Source: Rhizophlyctis rosea
Taxonomy: Eukaryota > Chytridiomycota > Chytridiomycetes > Rhizophlyctidales > Rhizophlyctidaceae
NCBI GenBank assembly: GCA_027596075.1
Contig: JADGJC010000264.1
Coordinates: forward strand, 1 to 29,661
Length of the DNA: 29,661 nucleotides
Reading direction: 5' to 3'
Of this stretch, positions 9,801 to 20,428 are shown piece after piece. A model generated the notes under the pieces. That model saw only the letters and a list, made by a program, of their open reading frames with translations. It had not been told where the DNA came from and made no database searches. The translations under genes and the position numbers were made by a program. Every line of letters starts with the position of its first letter. The first letter of the stretch is position 1.

Positions 9801-10774
9801 GGTCTGTTGCATCCTATCGCAGATAGGATAAGGCTATTGGCTGGATGTACTGATCGCACCAATGGACTTTACCTTCTCGAAATTTGGTGGTAACATCTCG
9901 GTTGGTAGCACCTTTTGCAATATCGGCGTCAACGCCGGATCCCGCTCTGAGACATACTGCAACTCCCCAAGAACCCATTTCCTATCTATGGAAAAAGGGA
10001 TCAGCGGGGTCGTTTGATGTGATGGCTAACTATAAACATACCGTGCTCTCTCACGAAAATGGAATTCATATGAAGGTTATTATGGGACAGCCCTTGCGAA
10101 TGTAGGAACGCTACTGTTTTCTGTGGGCAGCGTTTATCAAATGCTGCGTTTGCTGCCTACATATCAGGAACTGACGCCTCACCAGCAATGAGTAGATTCC
10201 TAGACATATCTGTTCAGGTGCAAGGGACGGCACAGCCGCAGAAAGCGACACAACGGGTTCCGTAGCTATTACTACGCTTGTCTCGGTCTCATCACCGTCA
10301 ACATATTTGAGAACTCCCGGATGCCTGATTGTCCGAAGTCTCTGTGTGATGGCTTTGATTAGGAAGGGTCTGCATGTGCTTTTGCGGCGTCCCAGTCCAA
10401 TAAGGGTCCAATTTGCCTCTCGAACACCAAAAACAACTTCTCAATTCTTCAATACTTGATCATTTGTTCTGGATATGCATGCTCGTATTTTTGACGATCA
10501 TGCAGACAGCCAGCTGCCACATCTACAATGCCCTCATAACTAATGGCTGCCGGCGTACCTTCAGAGCGTTGCTAGCCCACTTTCGATCAATCTCACCCCT
10601 TCCACATTTGATTGCCTCTCCTTTCTTGGTGCGAAGAGCGAACACAGACGCGTCTTGGCCGGACGCCTTATTCGTTGCGCTGTAAAGAGCGAACGGGCTG
10701 GTGGTTGCGCCCTGTTCCCATTGAGGTTCTCGCAAGTTGTAAGCAGACAATAGCTTCGAGTCAGTAGCACCCAT
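6893..10774 (-). CDS. SCY1-like pseudokinase (SCYL1/SCYL3 family)
   Basis: Ten exons: 10774-10559, 10416-10183, 10120-10042, 9985-9873, 9813-9542, 9475-9215, 9153-9093, 9039-8359, 8293-8094, 8033-6893; all join in phase (1085 aa). The N-terminus MGATDSKLLSAYNLREP resembles SCYL3/PACE-1 and has a glycine at position 2, suited to N-myristoylation. The kinase lobe is degenerate: the catalytic loop reads LSHNNLHMNSIFV (no HRD) and the DFG site reads LGEL. HEAT-like repeats follow, with the family-typical DKDLFSEPG and VREYHVRIILLHLLDK, then a Ser/Pro-rich and finally acidic tail ending YVDTEE. SCYL proteins act as scaffolds in Golgi/COPI traffic and, for yeast Cex1, tRNA export. The basic C-terminal COPI-binding motif of SCYL1 is absent. 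The exon 1/2 junction is ambiguous: an alternative uses a GTGAGA donor inside exon 1 and an acceptor at 10353. Confidence 0.88.
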
Positions 10775-11331
10775 CGTTTTCCGGGCCTTCTCTGCTCGTT
10801 ATGGTCACTGCAAGGTGTAGGAAAGAGTGTTTGTCACAGGACACGAGGGTGGGAGGACGGTGATCTGGCGCGTGAACCAGCTCGAATTGTATCGTACCCC
10901 TCGAGCAGCTCCCAGAAGATATGTACACCAGCAAGCAAGCGTTTAAAGCCCATGCACGTTATTGCCTAGGGACGCTAGAAACAAAACAATTCCATCATCC
11001 GTTAGTTTCAAGATGGAATTGAAACCGACGTGGAAGTGGAGAGTTGCTATCGTGGAGGATTGTGGCTGGCACGGAGCTTGCGGCGTGCGGCTTGAAGCAG
11101 TGCCACATTAGTTTCTTCAAGCCATCTATCACGTGTTGTTTTCTTTTTGGTGGTGCTGTCCTATGTGTGTGACTTGGGGTATGGTGAAAATTCTCCTTCC
11201 CAGAAACCAGTTTTCCCAACCGACCCTTCCACCGTTCCTGAACCTTTTCGTTGGAACTGAATACAATTCTCCAGTAACAAGGAGAAACAAGCAATATCAG
11301 AACAGCCTTTAACCAGTGTCGCTGTTCGCAA
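10775..11331. promoter_or_regulatory. Divergent intergenic region between SCYL and fibrillarin
   Basis: The 557 bases separate the start codons of two genes transcribed away from each other, so both promoters must lie here. No clear TATA box or other named element was identified, and only short chance frames are present. Confidence 0.5.
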
Positions 11332-12599
11332 ATGGGTTACGGTATGTGTTCCAGTGGACTATCAAGTTGTGTCTAAAAATAGCTTCCGACCGGATCTTGC
11401 TTACTTTGCTTATTTTTCAGGTGCACCAGCTCGCGGCGGTCGTGGAGGAGGAGGACGTGGAGGAGGACGTGGAGGCTTCGGTGGTGATCGCGGCGGTCGT
11501 GGCGGAGGCCGTGGTGGAGGCCGCGGCGGAGGTGTCTCTAAGTTCGGTGGGGGTGGTGGTCGGGGTGGTGGTGGTCGTGGTGGGGGTGGTGGTCGCGGTG
11601 CTCCTCGCGGCAGGGGCGGGAGGGGCGGCGGCAGGGGTGGTGCGAAGGGAGGAGCGAAGGGAGGAGCCAAGGTCGTCATCGAGCCTCACCGTCATGAAGG
11701 AGTTTTCATTGCACGCGGAAAGGAGGATATGCTTTGCACGAAGAACTTGGTGCCTGGGGAGAGTACATACGGAGAGAAGAGGATTAGCGTCGACGTAAGT
11801 CGTAGACGACATTACGGTGTTGAAGTTGGGCCTGTCTGATTGTTCTTTGCATTCCAGAACGCTGATGGCACAAAAACCGAATACCGTGTTTGGAACCCCT
11901 TCCGTTCAAAGATTGCTGCCGGTATCCTCGGTGGTGTTGACCACATTCACATCGCACCCGGCAAGAAGGTCTTGTATCTCGGAGCTGCCAGCGGTACATC
12001 AGTCAGTCACGTCGCGGATATCGTTGGTCCTGTAAGTATTCTCGTCAGATCCTCATCGGATCTCAATAATGGTAGCGTGGCAAATTTTCTAACATCGGAC
12101 GCTGCAAAGACCGGTCTAGTATACGCCGTCGAATTCTCCCACCGTTCCGGTCGTGACCTGATCAATGTCGCAAAGAAGCGCACCAACGTCATCCCCATCA
12201 TCGAAGACGCCCGTCACCCCCACAAATACCGCATGCTCGTCGGAATGGTCGATGTCATCTTCGCCGATGTCGCCCAACCTGACCAGGCCCGTATCATCAC
12301 CATGAACGCCCACATGTTCTTGAAGAACGAGGGACACATTGTCATTTCCATCAAGGTAAATATACATACAGGTCCATATTGCGGCGCTATAGATGCAGCA
12401 CAAACTCACAACGCATACAATATCATCACAGGCCAACTGCATTGACTCCACTGTTGACGCCGCAACCGTATTCGCAAACGAAGTAACAAAACTGAGACAA
12501 GAACGTGTCACACCGCAAGAACAACTTACCCTCGAGCCATACGAACGTGACCACGCATTGGTGGTGGGTGTTTACCGTAAGGCGAAGAAGGCTAAATAA
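11332..12599 (+). CDS. NOP1: Fibrillarin, rRNA 2'-O-methyltransferase
   Basis: Five exons (11332-11341, 11421-11794, 11858-12031, 12110-12355, 12432-12599) join in phase into 323 aa, close to the 327 aa of yeast Nop1. Residues 1-85 are a Gly/Arg-rich GAR domain of RGG repeats, the usual site of arginine methylation. The methyltransferase domain follows, with the SAM-binding motif [15 protein letters not shown] and the near-invariant blocks [26 protein letters not shown] and [13 protein letters not shown]. It is the catalytic subunit of box C/D snoRNPs in the nucleolus. The first exon codes only three residues plus one base. Codon use is strongly C-ending in the third position, as expected of a highly expressed gene. 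The introns (63-79 nt) carry no recognisable snoRNA. Confidence 0.97.
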
Positions 12600-13391
12600 G
12601 GGGTTGGAGCTGAGCATGTAGGATCATTTCACGCAACGCAACGCTGCTTATTTGAGACGGGGATTGGGCTCCCCACCACACACATCTTTTCTTGTATACT
12701 TCTTTGTTTACTCTTCGTGTTTTATCGTTTGGGTGTTTGTGCCGCACAATTATTTTATTCTTTTCCTTTTTGCCACAATACAGAATGTAATCTTCCGCAT
12801 CCCGGTGTCGTTGTGTGTTGTGTTGCGGGACAGTGGGGAAGGGAAGCCGCAAAATTTGAAGGATTTGGTGGCAGGATGTTTTGTTATGGAATGTGGTTTC
12901 GTCACCATGTCATGCAACTTGGTCATGTCATCTCGCCACCTGATGGGAGTGCTTATTTACCTAGTGGTGTTGTGTGGTTGGTGGGCTGAGAAGCGTGCAC
13001 GACATCAAACGGATGCTTATCGAAACTTTGGGTTGTGCGGACTGATGGATTGTATAGAAAACGTGTATCTGTATTTGCAACAGACCTCCACAATGGGTCA
13101 TATGTGGATGCCCCTGCATTATGGCACAGAGTCAATGATGGTAATGCGTCAGCAACATAGCCCATGACGTCCATCAGATTCGTCGCAATACAAGCGAAAG
13201 ATAGTCATGGCGTGTACAAACTGATGAAACCTTTAAACAACGACGTCACAACTATGCGCATTGCACAAATAAACAGATACGATAGGATAAAATATATTCA
13301 TGAATTTTTATCATAACAAGCATCAATCGCGATGTCGTCGATTGCTGGCCGCGAGAAAGAGTGTCGACGATGCTTGTGCTCGGAATCAAAA
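12600..13391. other. Intergenic, 3' flank of fibrillarin
   Basis: It begins with the T-rich 3' flank of fibrillarin. A 171-codon frame (12652-13167, plus) has no recognisable domain and unusual composition; I regard it as chance. No RNA gene was seen. Confidence 0.5.
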
Positions 13392-13875
13392 ATTGGGAAG
13401 AAGGGGAGAAACGAAGCGGTTAGCAGCTGCCTTTAAATGTTGAGGAATGCTTTCAACTGATGAAGCATTGATTACGTCTTTGCTCGTGCGACTGAACATC
13501 CATCCCCCCAACGGTGATCCTATCTGCCTGCCTGCAAAGAACAGCTATGCACCAATTTGCAATCCTGGCCTACATTGCAGAGAGCAGAGCCAACCAAGAC
13601 GTGCTGATGTGGAATTCAGCATGCTTCATCCTGGCGAATCGTTGTCTGATCGGTAATGGCGACGTCGACGCAATCAACACGGGTGATCTCCAACAATGAA
13701 TGAGCAAGAGCGGACACTTCCGCGCACCAGAAAGGGTTCCATACAACAAAATGTCGACTTCACACGACCTTCGGACACTTCCGCGCACCAGAACCCATCC
13801 ATCCATTCCTTCACAGTCACCCATCTCCACGCTCACGAACCAAAGCTTACCTCCAAGGTTTCGGTCGCCGAAGTT
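13392..13875 (-). repeat. Dispersed repeat, copy 2 (inverted relative to copy 1)
   Basis: This is the counterpart of 5814-6305 on the opposite strand. The internal direct repeat (cggacacttccgcgcaccag core) is at 13711-13733 and 13772-13793, spacing 61 bp against 60 bp in copy 1. The shared open frame runs 13544 to 13386 on the minus strand (52 codons plus TGA). Homology ends near 13875, where the minus strand shows a good splice donor (TTGGAG/GTAAGC), and near 13392. The sequence outside both ends does not match copy 1. Confidence 0.8.
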
Positions 13876-14206
13876 GGTCGTCGAACGAAGATCCGATCTG
13901 TGCTCCCATGCAATCTTCATAGCCCGATACGGCTGGTTCACTCCCGGCCACGACAGCGGCAGCACCGGCCGCAGCACTTGCAGAACTACTCCACGCAATT
14001 GAATGGGTGGACTCGAAAGGCGCACATCCAAAAAGGATGTGAGGGGAATGAGGCCCGGGCCATCCAAATGCATGTTCACACAGATCGCAGAGCTCCATGG
14101 TGTTGAAGTTGAAATTGGAGAGGTGAAGAAGAATTGGGAAGGACAGCTGGCCTGCGAGCCAGGATGATGATCTCCCTGGATGTGGCTGGGCATGACCAGC
14201 TGTCAT
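13876..14206 (-). CDS. Possible short first exon upstream of repeat copy 2
   Basis: The minus strand has a 119-codon frame from 14206 that includes an internal ATG beginning MELCDLCEHAFGWPGPH, and it reaches the GTAAGC donor at the repeat edge. It carries a Cys-x-x-Cys and an Ala-rich stretch. The protein is not recognised and no convincing downstream exon could be joined except the speculative repeat-borne frame. This may be a gene fragment or chance. Confidence 0.2.
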
Positions 14207-16746
14207 TCACGAGCTGATTGGGTCAAGCCTCATTGTGACTGTGCTCCACCTTCGCCAGGGTCCTGCCCAAGCTGTGTCTGCAGCTTTAACTTTTAATACG
14301 ATTTGTGTAGCATTGCTTGTCACATGTTGATTTCTATTAATTTTTCCCGCGTATGAAGAGTACGTCATCTTTTTCATAAACGTTGCTTAACCCGCTTCGT
14401 TCTCTTATATTCTCAAGAATATGACATACGTAAGAATGTTGAATACCAACATCCATCCCATATCCTTCCCATGCTGGAATTCATCATTCACAGTACATTT
14501 TGCGGCACACATATCTTGATGAAATCTCATGGGCTGCGGGTCACTGCAGCCCTTACTGACCGTAAGTCTTGATGGGTGGTCTATGCCCCAGATGCCGAAA
14601 ATGACTGAGGTTCCCACTGGCAGAGCCCACAATGCCGGATTGACCCAACAGATGCTGCCCTGATGCCCACTCAGGCAAAATTAATTCACGAGAGATCTTT
14701 ACACTCACAGTTCGGAGTGATGATCGTCGTTGGCCATGGCTCATCACTACGGGCCAAGGCCTGCTTTTGGAAACGCGAGCTGTTCACATACCGGATGCAC
14801 CATCAACTCGACCGCTTTTTGAAATTTATTCTTCGCACAGACACATTGTGTAGCTTTTTCTGTTCAAAAATTACATGGATCTGAGAATCCACCTTATAAG
14901 GGTTCCACTTCCCCTTAGATTTCTATTTCATTTAAAGTGGCTAATGCGACCATTATTCTTAAATACAACTATAAGAACTTGATGAGTGAAGCTTTTCTTC
15001 GAGTCAAAGACTAGGAAGGTAGACTTGTTTTGCTTAAGAAACAATCCCGAACGATACTACTAATTAGCCATATGTGACATCAATGAATTTCACAAAATCG
15101 AATAGCAAAAGCAGGTGGAGATCCCTTTCTCCTGTTTTATATCATTCAGCACGTTCTACATCAAGCGCCATGGATAATGATTCACTCATACAGATATTCT
15201 GTTCCGCTCATTTGGGAGGAAACTCAGTAGAGCTTTTTTGGTGGAAAATAGGAAACCCTCCCACTCCAACACCGCCATCTTCGATTGCTTCAGTGATAAA
15301 TGTATTTTGCTTTGTTTCCAAACACTACGATTTACCTCCCTTCGTTGAAGCAGTGTTCAAGACAGTTTAGGCAGAGAGCGTATATGGACGTGCCTGCTTT
15401 CAAAAGGTGCTACGTCAAGAGACTCTCGACGCTAATTCACTCCCTTTCGGTAACACACTACTAAGCTCAGTTCTCAGTATGAGAACCCCAGTCTGCCAAC
15501 AGGAATGGCTTGTCGAAATCTGGTATCAAATCAGCTCAGAGATGTTTTACTGGTCGTTATCCCGCGCAACCTGGGGTCGAATGGCAAACCTTGGTGAAGG
15601 AGCAGAGCCTAGGAGCCTGAGGGTGCGGTGGAATGACGCAACCCGAAGGGCTTGGCCAGGGGGTGGGGCTTTGAAATAGGGCCAATTTGTGACCCGTGGT
15701 GAAAGTTGGTCCAGTTGGACCCCACGTGGGAACTTGTAGAATGACGTCGACCACTCAGAAATTTACGGTCCCTTGAAGCACCAAACACGTTTGAGCGTGG
15801 CGCGATCTTCGCACCATTCTCTGTTGCGCCTGCTTCATTCGAAAAACAGAATCCCCTGGCTCCCTGCCAGCTGAGCAAAAAGTAAATCAGAGCAGGAGAA
15901 AGGAGTATATAACGGTGGTACGAGATGACAATGAGCGCAAGGGATGCAACTCCTTCGAAAGGCATTGAGGCTTGGTAATAGGAATGGAATGGACGGTAAG
16001 TTGGCCAACAGCCGAACGCCAAGATTTTGATTGAAAGCCCAATCCCGAAGTTTTTCGGAGGTTCCATCCATAAGCACCGACAAATCGGGGTCTGAACTTT
16101 CAGGTCCCATTGCATACTTTGCATTGCTCCAACAAAAAACCATAAAGAAGAAATCATGCTTTGGAGGTCTCCAACCAAATCGAAGGAAATGAGTGCCTCT
16201 TGACGTAATTAGCAGCAGTCTTGGATGCGCGGGGTCTGGTCAACATTTCGATTTTGACCCATGCTCGCATGAAGTCGACAACAATTTAATTGTAAATAGA
16301 AATACCTAATATCAGTATAATACGTATTCCATCGCGTCGCGGACCTCTTTAGCATCATCATCGTCAATTCACCTGGTCATTCGCTGGGCTGTGTGTGTAG
16401 AACACGGGGACCCTTACGCATCCGGTAGCTCAGAAGTGCCGATTGGTTTCGACTGTTGCGTCAATAACATTTTGTGGAGTGGAGGGAAAGTCGAGAAAAA
16501 TTGAACATCCAGATACATAACAGTCCGTCAAATACCCTGGAAGCGGCATCGACAGCGAACCGCATCGAGAGTTTGAAAGAAACTGGTCATTAAAATCCTG
16601 CAGCCTCCTCGCATACCGATACCACGCAAACGAAATCACGAAAAAGAGAGAGCGGAAACAACATCTAGTCAACAAACGTACAACACATCGGATTCATTGG
16701 CCCAGCACCTCATAACATTCATCGTCTCATCAATCCGGCATCACTC
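14207..16746. other. Gene-poor region
   Basis: No recognisable gene is seen in 2.5 kb. The longest frame is a 189-codon minus-strand frame (16178-15609) with two hydrophobic stretches but no recognisable motif; a 98-codon plus frame lies at 15074-15370. A small perfect inverted repeat, GGTCCA-GT-TGGACC (15708-15721), sits next to the palindrome cccacgtggg (15721-15730). A tRNA A-box-like string at 16426 lacks a partner B box. The right end is the 5' flank of the protease gene. Confidence 0.5.
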
Positions 16747-18347
16747 ATGAAAGTTCCGCTGCACCTCCTACTATCCATTCTCACGACCGCTTGGGCCATT
16801 CCCAATCCACACCCATACCCTCATCCTCACCGGTCAAGTTCTGCGTTCTCCTCCCCATCCGAAATCAAAAACCAAGATATCTTCCAGTATGTAGTCTCTT
16901 GCTTAATTATCGACAATAACAATTTGAAATTAATGCTTACTCCTTGTGCACGCGTAGCATCCCACTATCGAACCCGCAACTGCCTGTTTTCAGGCGATCA
17001 TTATCAGATCCCACGCTCAGGAAGCGGCAAATTGAATCAGAGGTCATCACGGGGAACGATGGCCGAAGTCTGTTTACCTACTATGGTACCATATCTGTTG
17101 GAACTCCCCCTCAAAACCTGACCATCCTATTTGACACGGTAGGTGCAATTTGATGAAGCACATCTTGAAGCATCCAAACATATCCACGTATGGCACCTCT
17201 ACAACATTACCTTCCATTTAAACAGGGATCCAATGCATTCTGGCTCAAATCCTCCAAAACTGCTGCTGGCCCAACAACACCTACCTCCTTTGATGGTACC
17301 AAATCCTCCACATATTCCTCCTCATCCGATGCCGCGCCAGCATTAACATACGGAGATGGAACCACGGTCCAAAGCAGCTACTCGTCTGATACCGTCACAA
17401 TAGGCAACCTCACTGTACCCGAAGTCAAATTTGCGGAGGCTGTCAGCTGGTCTGAACCGGGCCGGGAAGTCATCTCCTACTATGATGGGATTATGGGTCT
17501 ATCATTTCTGCCGAAGGATGCCCCAGAGAGCTTTTGGGCGCTGCTGATCTCGCAGGGGAAGGTTGCGAGTCCGGTTATTGGATATTATATTGATGAAACG
17601 GAGGAGCGGGGTGGGATTACATTCGGCGGGTACGATGCATCCCGAGTAAGCGGCGGACTGAAGTGGGTTTCGTTGATGGCTGGGGCAGGATTGCATTGGG
17701 AGACGCCTGTTGCACAATTGACGGTGGACGGAGAAGCCATAACATTGCCCGTGGACCACTCCGTTGATTTCGATACGGGGACATCTCTATCGGTTCTGCC
17801 TTACGATATGGCGAAGACCATTAATTCCAAGTTGGGTTTGCGGGAAATCTCGTCGAGCGGGAGTGCGGTTACCATGTGGGGTATGGCGTGCGATAACGGG
17901 GTGATACCGTCTACATTACCTAATGTGACGTTCACATTGGACGGAGGGGTGGAGCTATCCTTTGCACCAAAGGACTACATCTGGGTTCGGTTCAACACCA
18001 ACTTTACGTCGCCAGTACAATACGATTGTGTGAGCGGATTCACCGGCAAGCAATATACCCCAACAACCGGCAGTGGGTCGAATTCGCATCCAACAATCAT
18101 GGGAAACCTCTTCTTGCGGAAGTATTATACGGTGTTTGATTACGGAAATAAGAGGATTGGCGTGGGGGAGGCGGTTCGGAGAACTGGAATGAACGCAACA
18201 TTGACTCCTGGCCCAGAACCAAAAACTGGAGTCGCTGGAACGGCAGGGATCGCATATGGGACGTCTGGAGCTGGAGGGCGGGTGGTGGTAAATTTGGGAT
18301 GGATGTATATACTTTTTAGTGTGATCGTATCTATGTACATATTCTAG
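16747..18347 (+). CDS. Secreted pepsin-like aspartic protease, probably GPI-anchored
   Basis: Exons 16747-16886, 16958-17138 and 17226-18347 join in phase into 480 aa (family A1). Residues 1-17 form a signal peptide (MKVPLHLLLSILTTAWA). A propeptide ends at a dibasic LRKR site (R70), suited to kexin cleavage. The mature part begins near the typical YYGTISVGTPPQNLTILFDT. The first catalytic motif is DTGSN (D106), created across intron 2, which lies exactly between DT and G; the second is DTGTS (D290). The flap region reads LTYGDGT, and the C-terminal IMGNLFLRKYYTVFDYGNKR is classic for the family. A small-residue region followed by a hydrophobic tail (GWMYILFSVIVSMYIF) fits a GPI signal, as in yapsins. 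It stops with TAG at 18345-18347. It likely acts at the cell surface or wall. Confidence 0.95.
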
Positions 18348-18374
18348 TTCACTGTAAATACTGATTTCTCTTGT

Positions 18375-18380
18375 AATAAA
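18375..18380 (+). terminator. Polyadenylation signal AATAAA of the protease gene
   Basis: A perfect AATAAA lies 28 bases after the protease stop codon, in an AT-rich 3' flank. The convergent gene ends about 100 bases further on, so the two transcripts have very little room between them. Confidence 0.6.
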
Positions 18381-18481
18381 GGTTGTTGCACGTTTCAATG
18401 GTGCTTTGCAGCGACTGCTAAGCCTGGAGTCGTTCCATCCCCAGCCGGGCCTTCACCAGCCATGACCTAACACCCTCTATC

Positions 18482-19988
18482 CTACTCAGCCGAATCTATC
18501 ACTACGTTGAATGAAAATTGTGATTCGCTGCCTCTCTGTTCTCCCACCATTCCTCCTCGCAATGATGCCACACTGTCGCCTGCTCCCAATCCTTTCGACG
18601 ATCCTTTTGACAATGTTTTGGGACTTCCTGCTTCCGCCGGCATACCTTGTGAGTCTCTGGCCTTCCCTGTCGGATAAGCATCTTCACTAAGAGCAAATGA
18701 TGATCGCTGAGGATCTCTGCTTTCCATCTGCATGCCTAAACTTAAGGAATCTCGGCCCCTTTGCGTGAAACCTCCTCGCCCTCCGTCGTTCAACCCAAAT
18801 GTAGATGCGCCGCTACCGGACCGAGCAGCCGTCAAGACGCCTTCATTCAAAGTCATATGAGACCGCTTCTCTGCCCCTCCCACATCCAAACCCAACGCCG
18901 ACCGCCGGGCTTCTCCCGTCCCAAAATCCCGTGATCCCAAATGCTGTGATCTCCCTCCAATTCCTGCAGCCAAGTTTGCAGCCATCAATCCCACATGCAT
19001 CCGATTCCTTGCACGTAGTCGAGATGGTGGTGCCTTCCCGCCTTCCGTCATTATGTTCGCTGTAGATGCTCTTGCTTCAGCGTTGGCTTGGGCGGCAAGC
19101 ATCATCATGTGGTCAATGTGCTGTGCACGTCTTTCAGTAAGTTCATGGTGAAGGCGGAAGAAGCCCAAGAGAATAGGCTCCATCTGGATAGAGAGTTATC
19201 ATTGTCAGGAGTGTTCATGCGGTCTGAAACCAACAACCAACTCCCACCTTTTCCCAATATCGCTTGCGATCTCCAACCTCTCGTTCCAATGCCGTACGCT
19301 CGTCCACGCATTTCCCAATTTCGACGACTAACTCCCCAACCTGCTTCTCGAGCTCCATCACTTGGTTTGTCAGCTTTTCCTTCAGAAGCAATTCCCGCAG
19401 ACCGCGCTTCTCCCAACGAATATGATCCTTCCTTTCGGAAACCAAAATTCTCGGAGCTGTCAAACGGGAGATGTACGTTTCAACGAGCGTCATTTGCGGC
19501 GTCATACGCTGAGCTGCGGCAGCGCCTTCCAGTCTACTTGCACTCTTTTCCATGCCGGCACTAGGTACCTTGTCCTTGTCTTCTGTCTGTATCGATCCCT
19601 TTTCCATCCTGCTCTCTCTTTCCCTCCCGCCCTGTACCTCCTTCTCCCTTTCCCGAGCCTCTGTGGTAAAACTTGCAAGCCGCGCCAATCTTGCCTGTTC
19701 CAAAGATGAGCCAGTCACCGACATAAGAGGAACGCTGCGTATATCTCCTGTAGCATTGGCGGTGGTCTGTGAGAAGGCTGCGGCTCCCTTCGCGATGCTT
19801 GCACGATGTTCTTCTTTCTCTCGGTCGACGGCAGACACTGCATCCCTCAGTGAGTCGGGAATGTTGAAGCGTGCCGCTAAACTGCTGCGACCGCTGGCGG
19901 GACGGGGGAAGGGTGAACTGAGAAGCGTAGTGGACGAGGGGCCAACAGGCGGGTGGGCATCATTCGGTGGCACCTCCAAGCTGGCCAT
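18482..19988 (-). CDS. Uncharacterised coiled-coil protein
   Basis: Exons 19988-19248 and 19183-18482 join in phase (donor AAG/GTGGGA, acceptor TATCCAG/ATGG) into 480 aa. The N-terminal third is Ser/Pro/Ala-rich and probably disordered. A charged helical region (about residues 165-275) is typical coiled coil, for example LLLKEKLTNQVMELEKQVGE, ending in a His/Met-rich segment (TERRAQHIDHMMMLAAQ). The C-terminal 200 residues are Gly/Ser-rich, with Arg spaced as in disordered, possibly phosphorylated, regions. No signal peptide or membrane segment is seen. The family is not recognised; cytoskeletal or centrosomal linkers look like this, but that is only a guess. It is divergent from the RGS gene, with 440 bases between start codons, and may share its promoter region. 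Confidence 0.75.
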
Positions 19989-20428
19989 GTTGCATCACGG
20001 TCGATTTGTGGAATCGATTGATTGAGAGAATTGCTGCACAGGGTGGGAAATTTGGAGTGTGAATGATGGAGGAAAGGGATCATCTTTGTCATACGCCGCC
20101 CGCGTGGCATGCAACCTCTATTTATTGATTTTGCGATTTGGCATTCTGGTTCATTTACACCCTGATCGAGGTGACTCTCAGGGTTCATGATCGCGAGGGT
20201 CCCACTGTGATTCACCGATCGATGCCACTGCCCACAGCCTACAATGGGGATGGAGCAGCCGGAGGGGAGAGATTTAAATTCATTAACTTGGCAACTGGGA
20301 ATTGATTGATTTGACAAGTGACCTGTTCAAGACCATCAACTTTGCCGAAACGTCCACACCTCTTCCTCGTGCCACTTAAAGCTCTGTCACCTCCATGATT
20401 GTTTAGTATTGCGAGACGTGTCAGCATC
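19989..20428. promoter_or_regulatory. Shared divergent promoter region (coiled-coil / RGS genes)
   Basis: These 440 bases lie between the start codons of two genes transcribed away from each other. No TATA box or named element was recognised. The short distance makes common regulation possible. Confidence 0.5.

Noticed and set aside
11410..11812. Open frames on the minus strand and in a second plus frame across fibrillarin
   Set aside because: They are Pro- or Val/Ala-rich shadows of the Gly/Arg repeat codons.
12652..13167. 171-codon plus-strand frame after fibrillarin
   Set aside because: Its composition is that of an AT-rich 3' flank (Cys/Phe/Val runs), with no domain and with overlapping frames of similar length.
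15609..16178. 189-codon minus-strand frame as a gene
   Set aside because: It has no recognisable motif, no codon bias like the neighbouring genes and no supporting splice sites; it is kept only as a note in the gene-poor region.
16420..16460. tRNA-like string (ggtagctcag) near 16424
   Set aside because: No proper B box follows at normal distance and no cloverleaf can be drawn.
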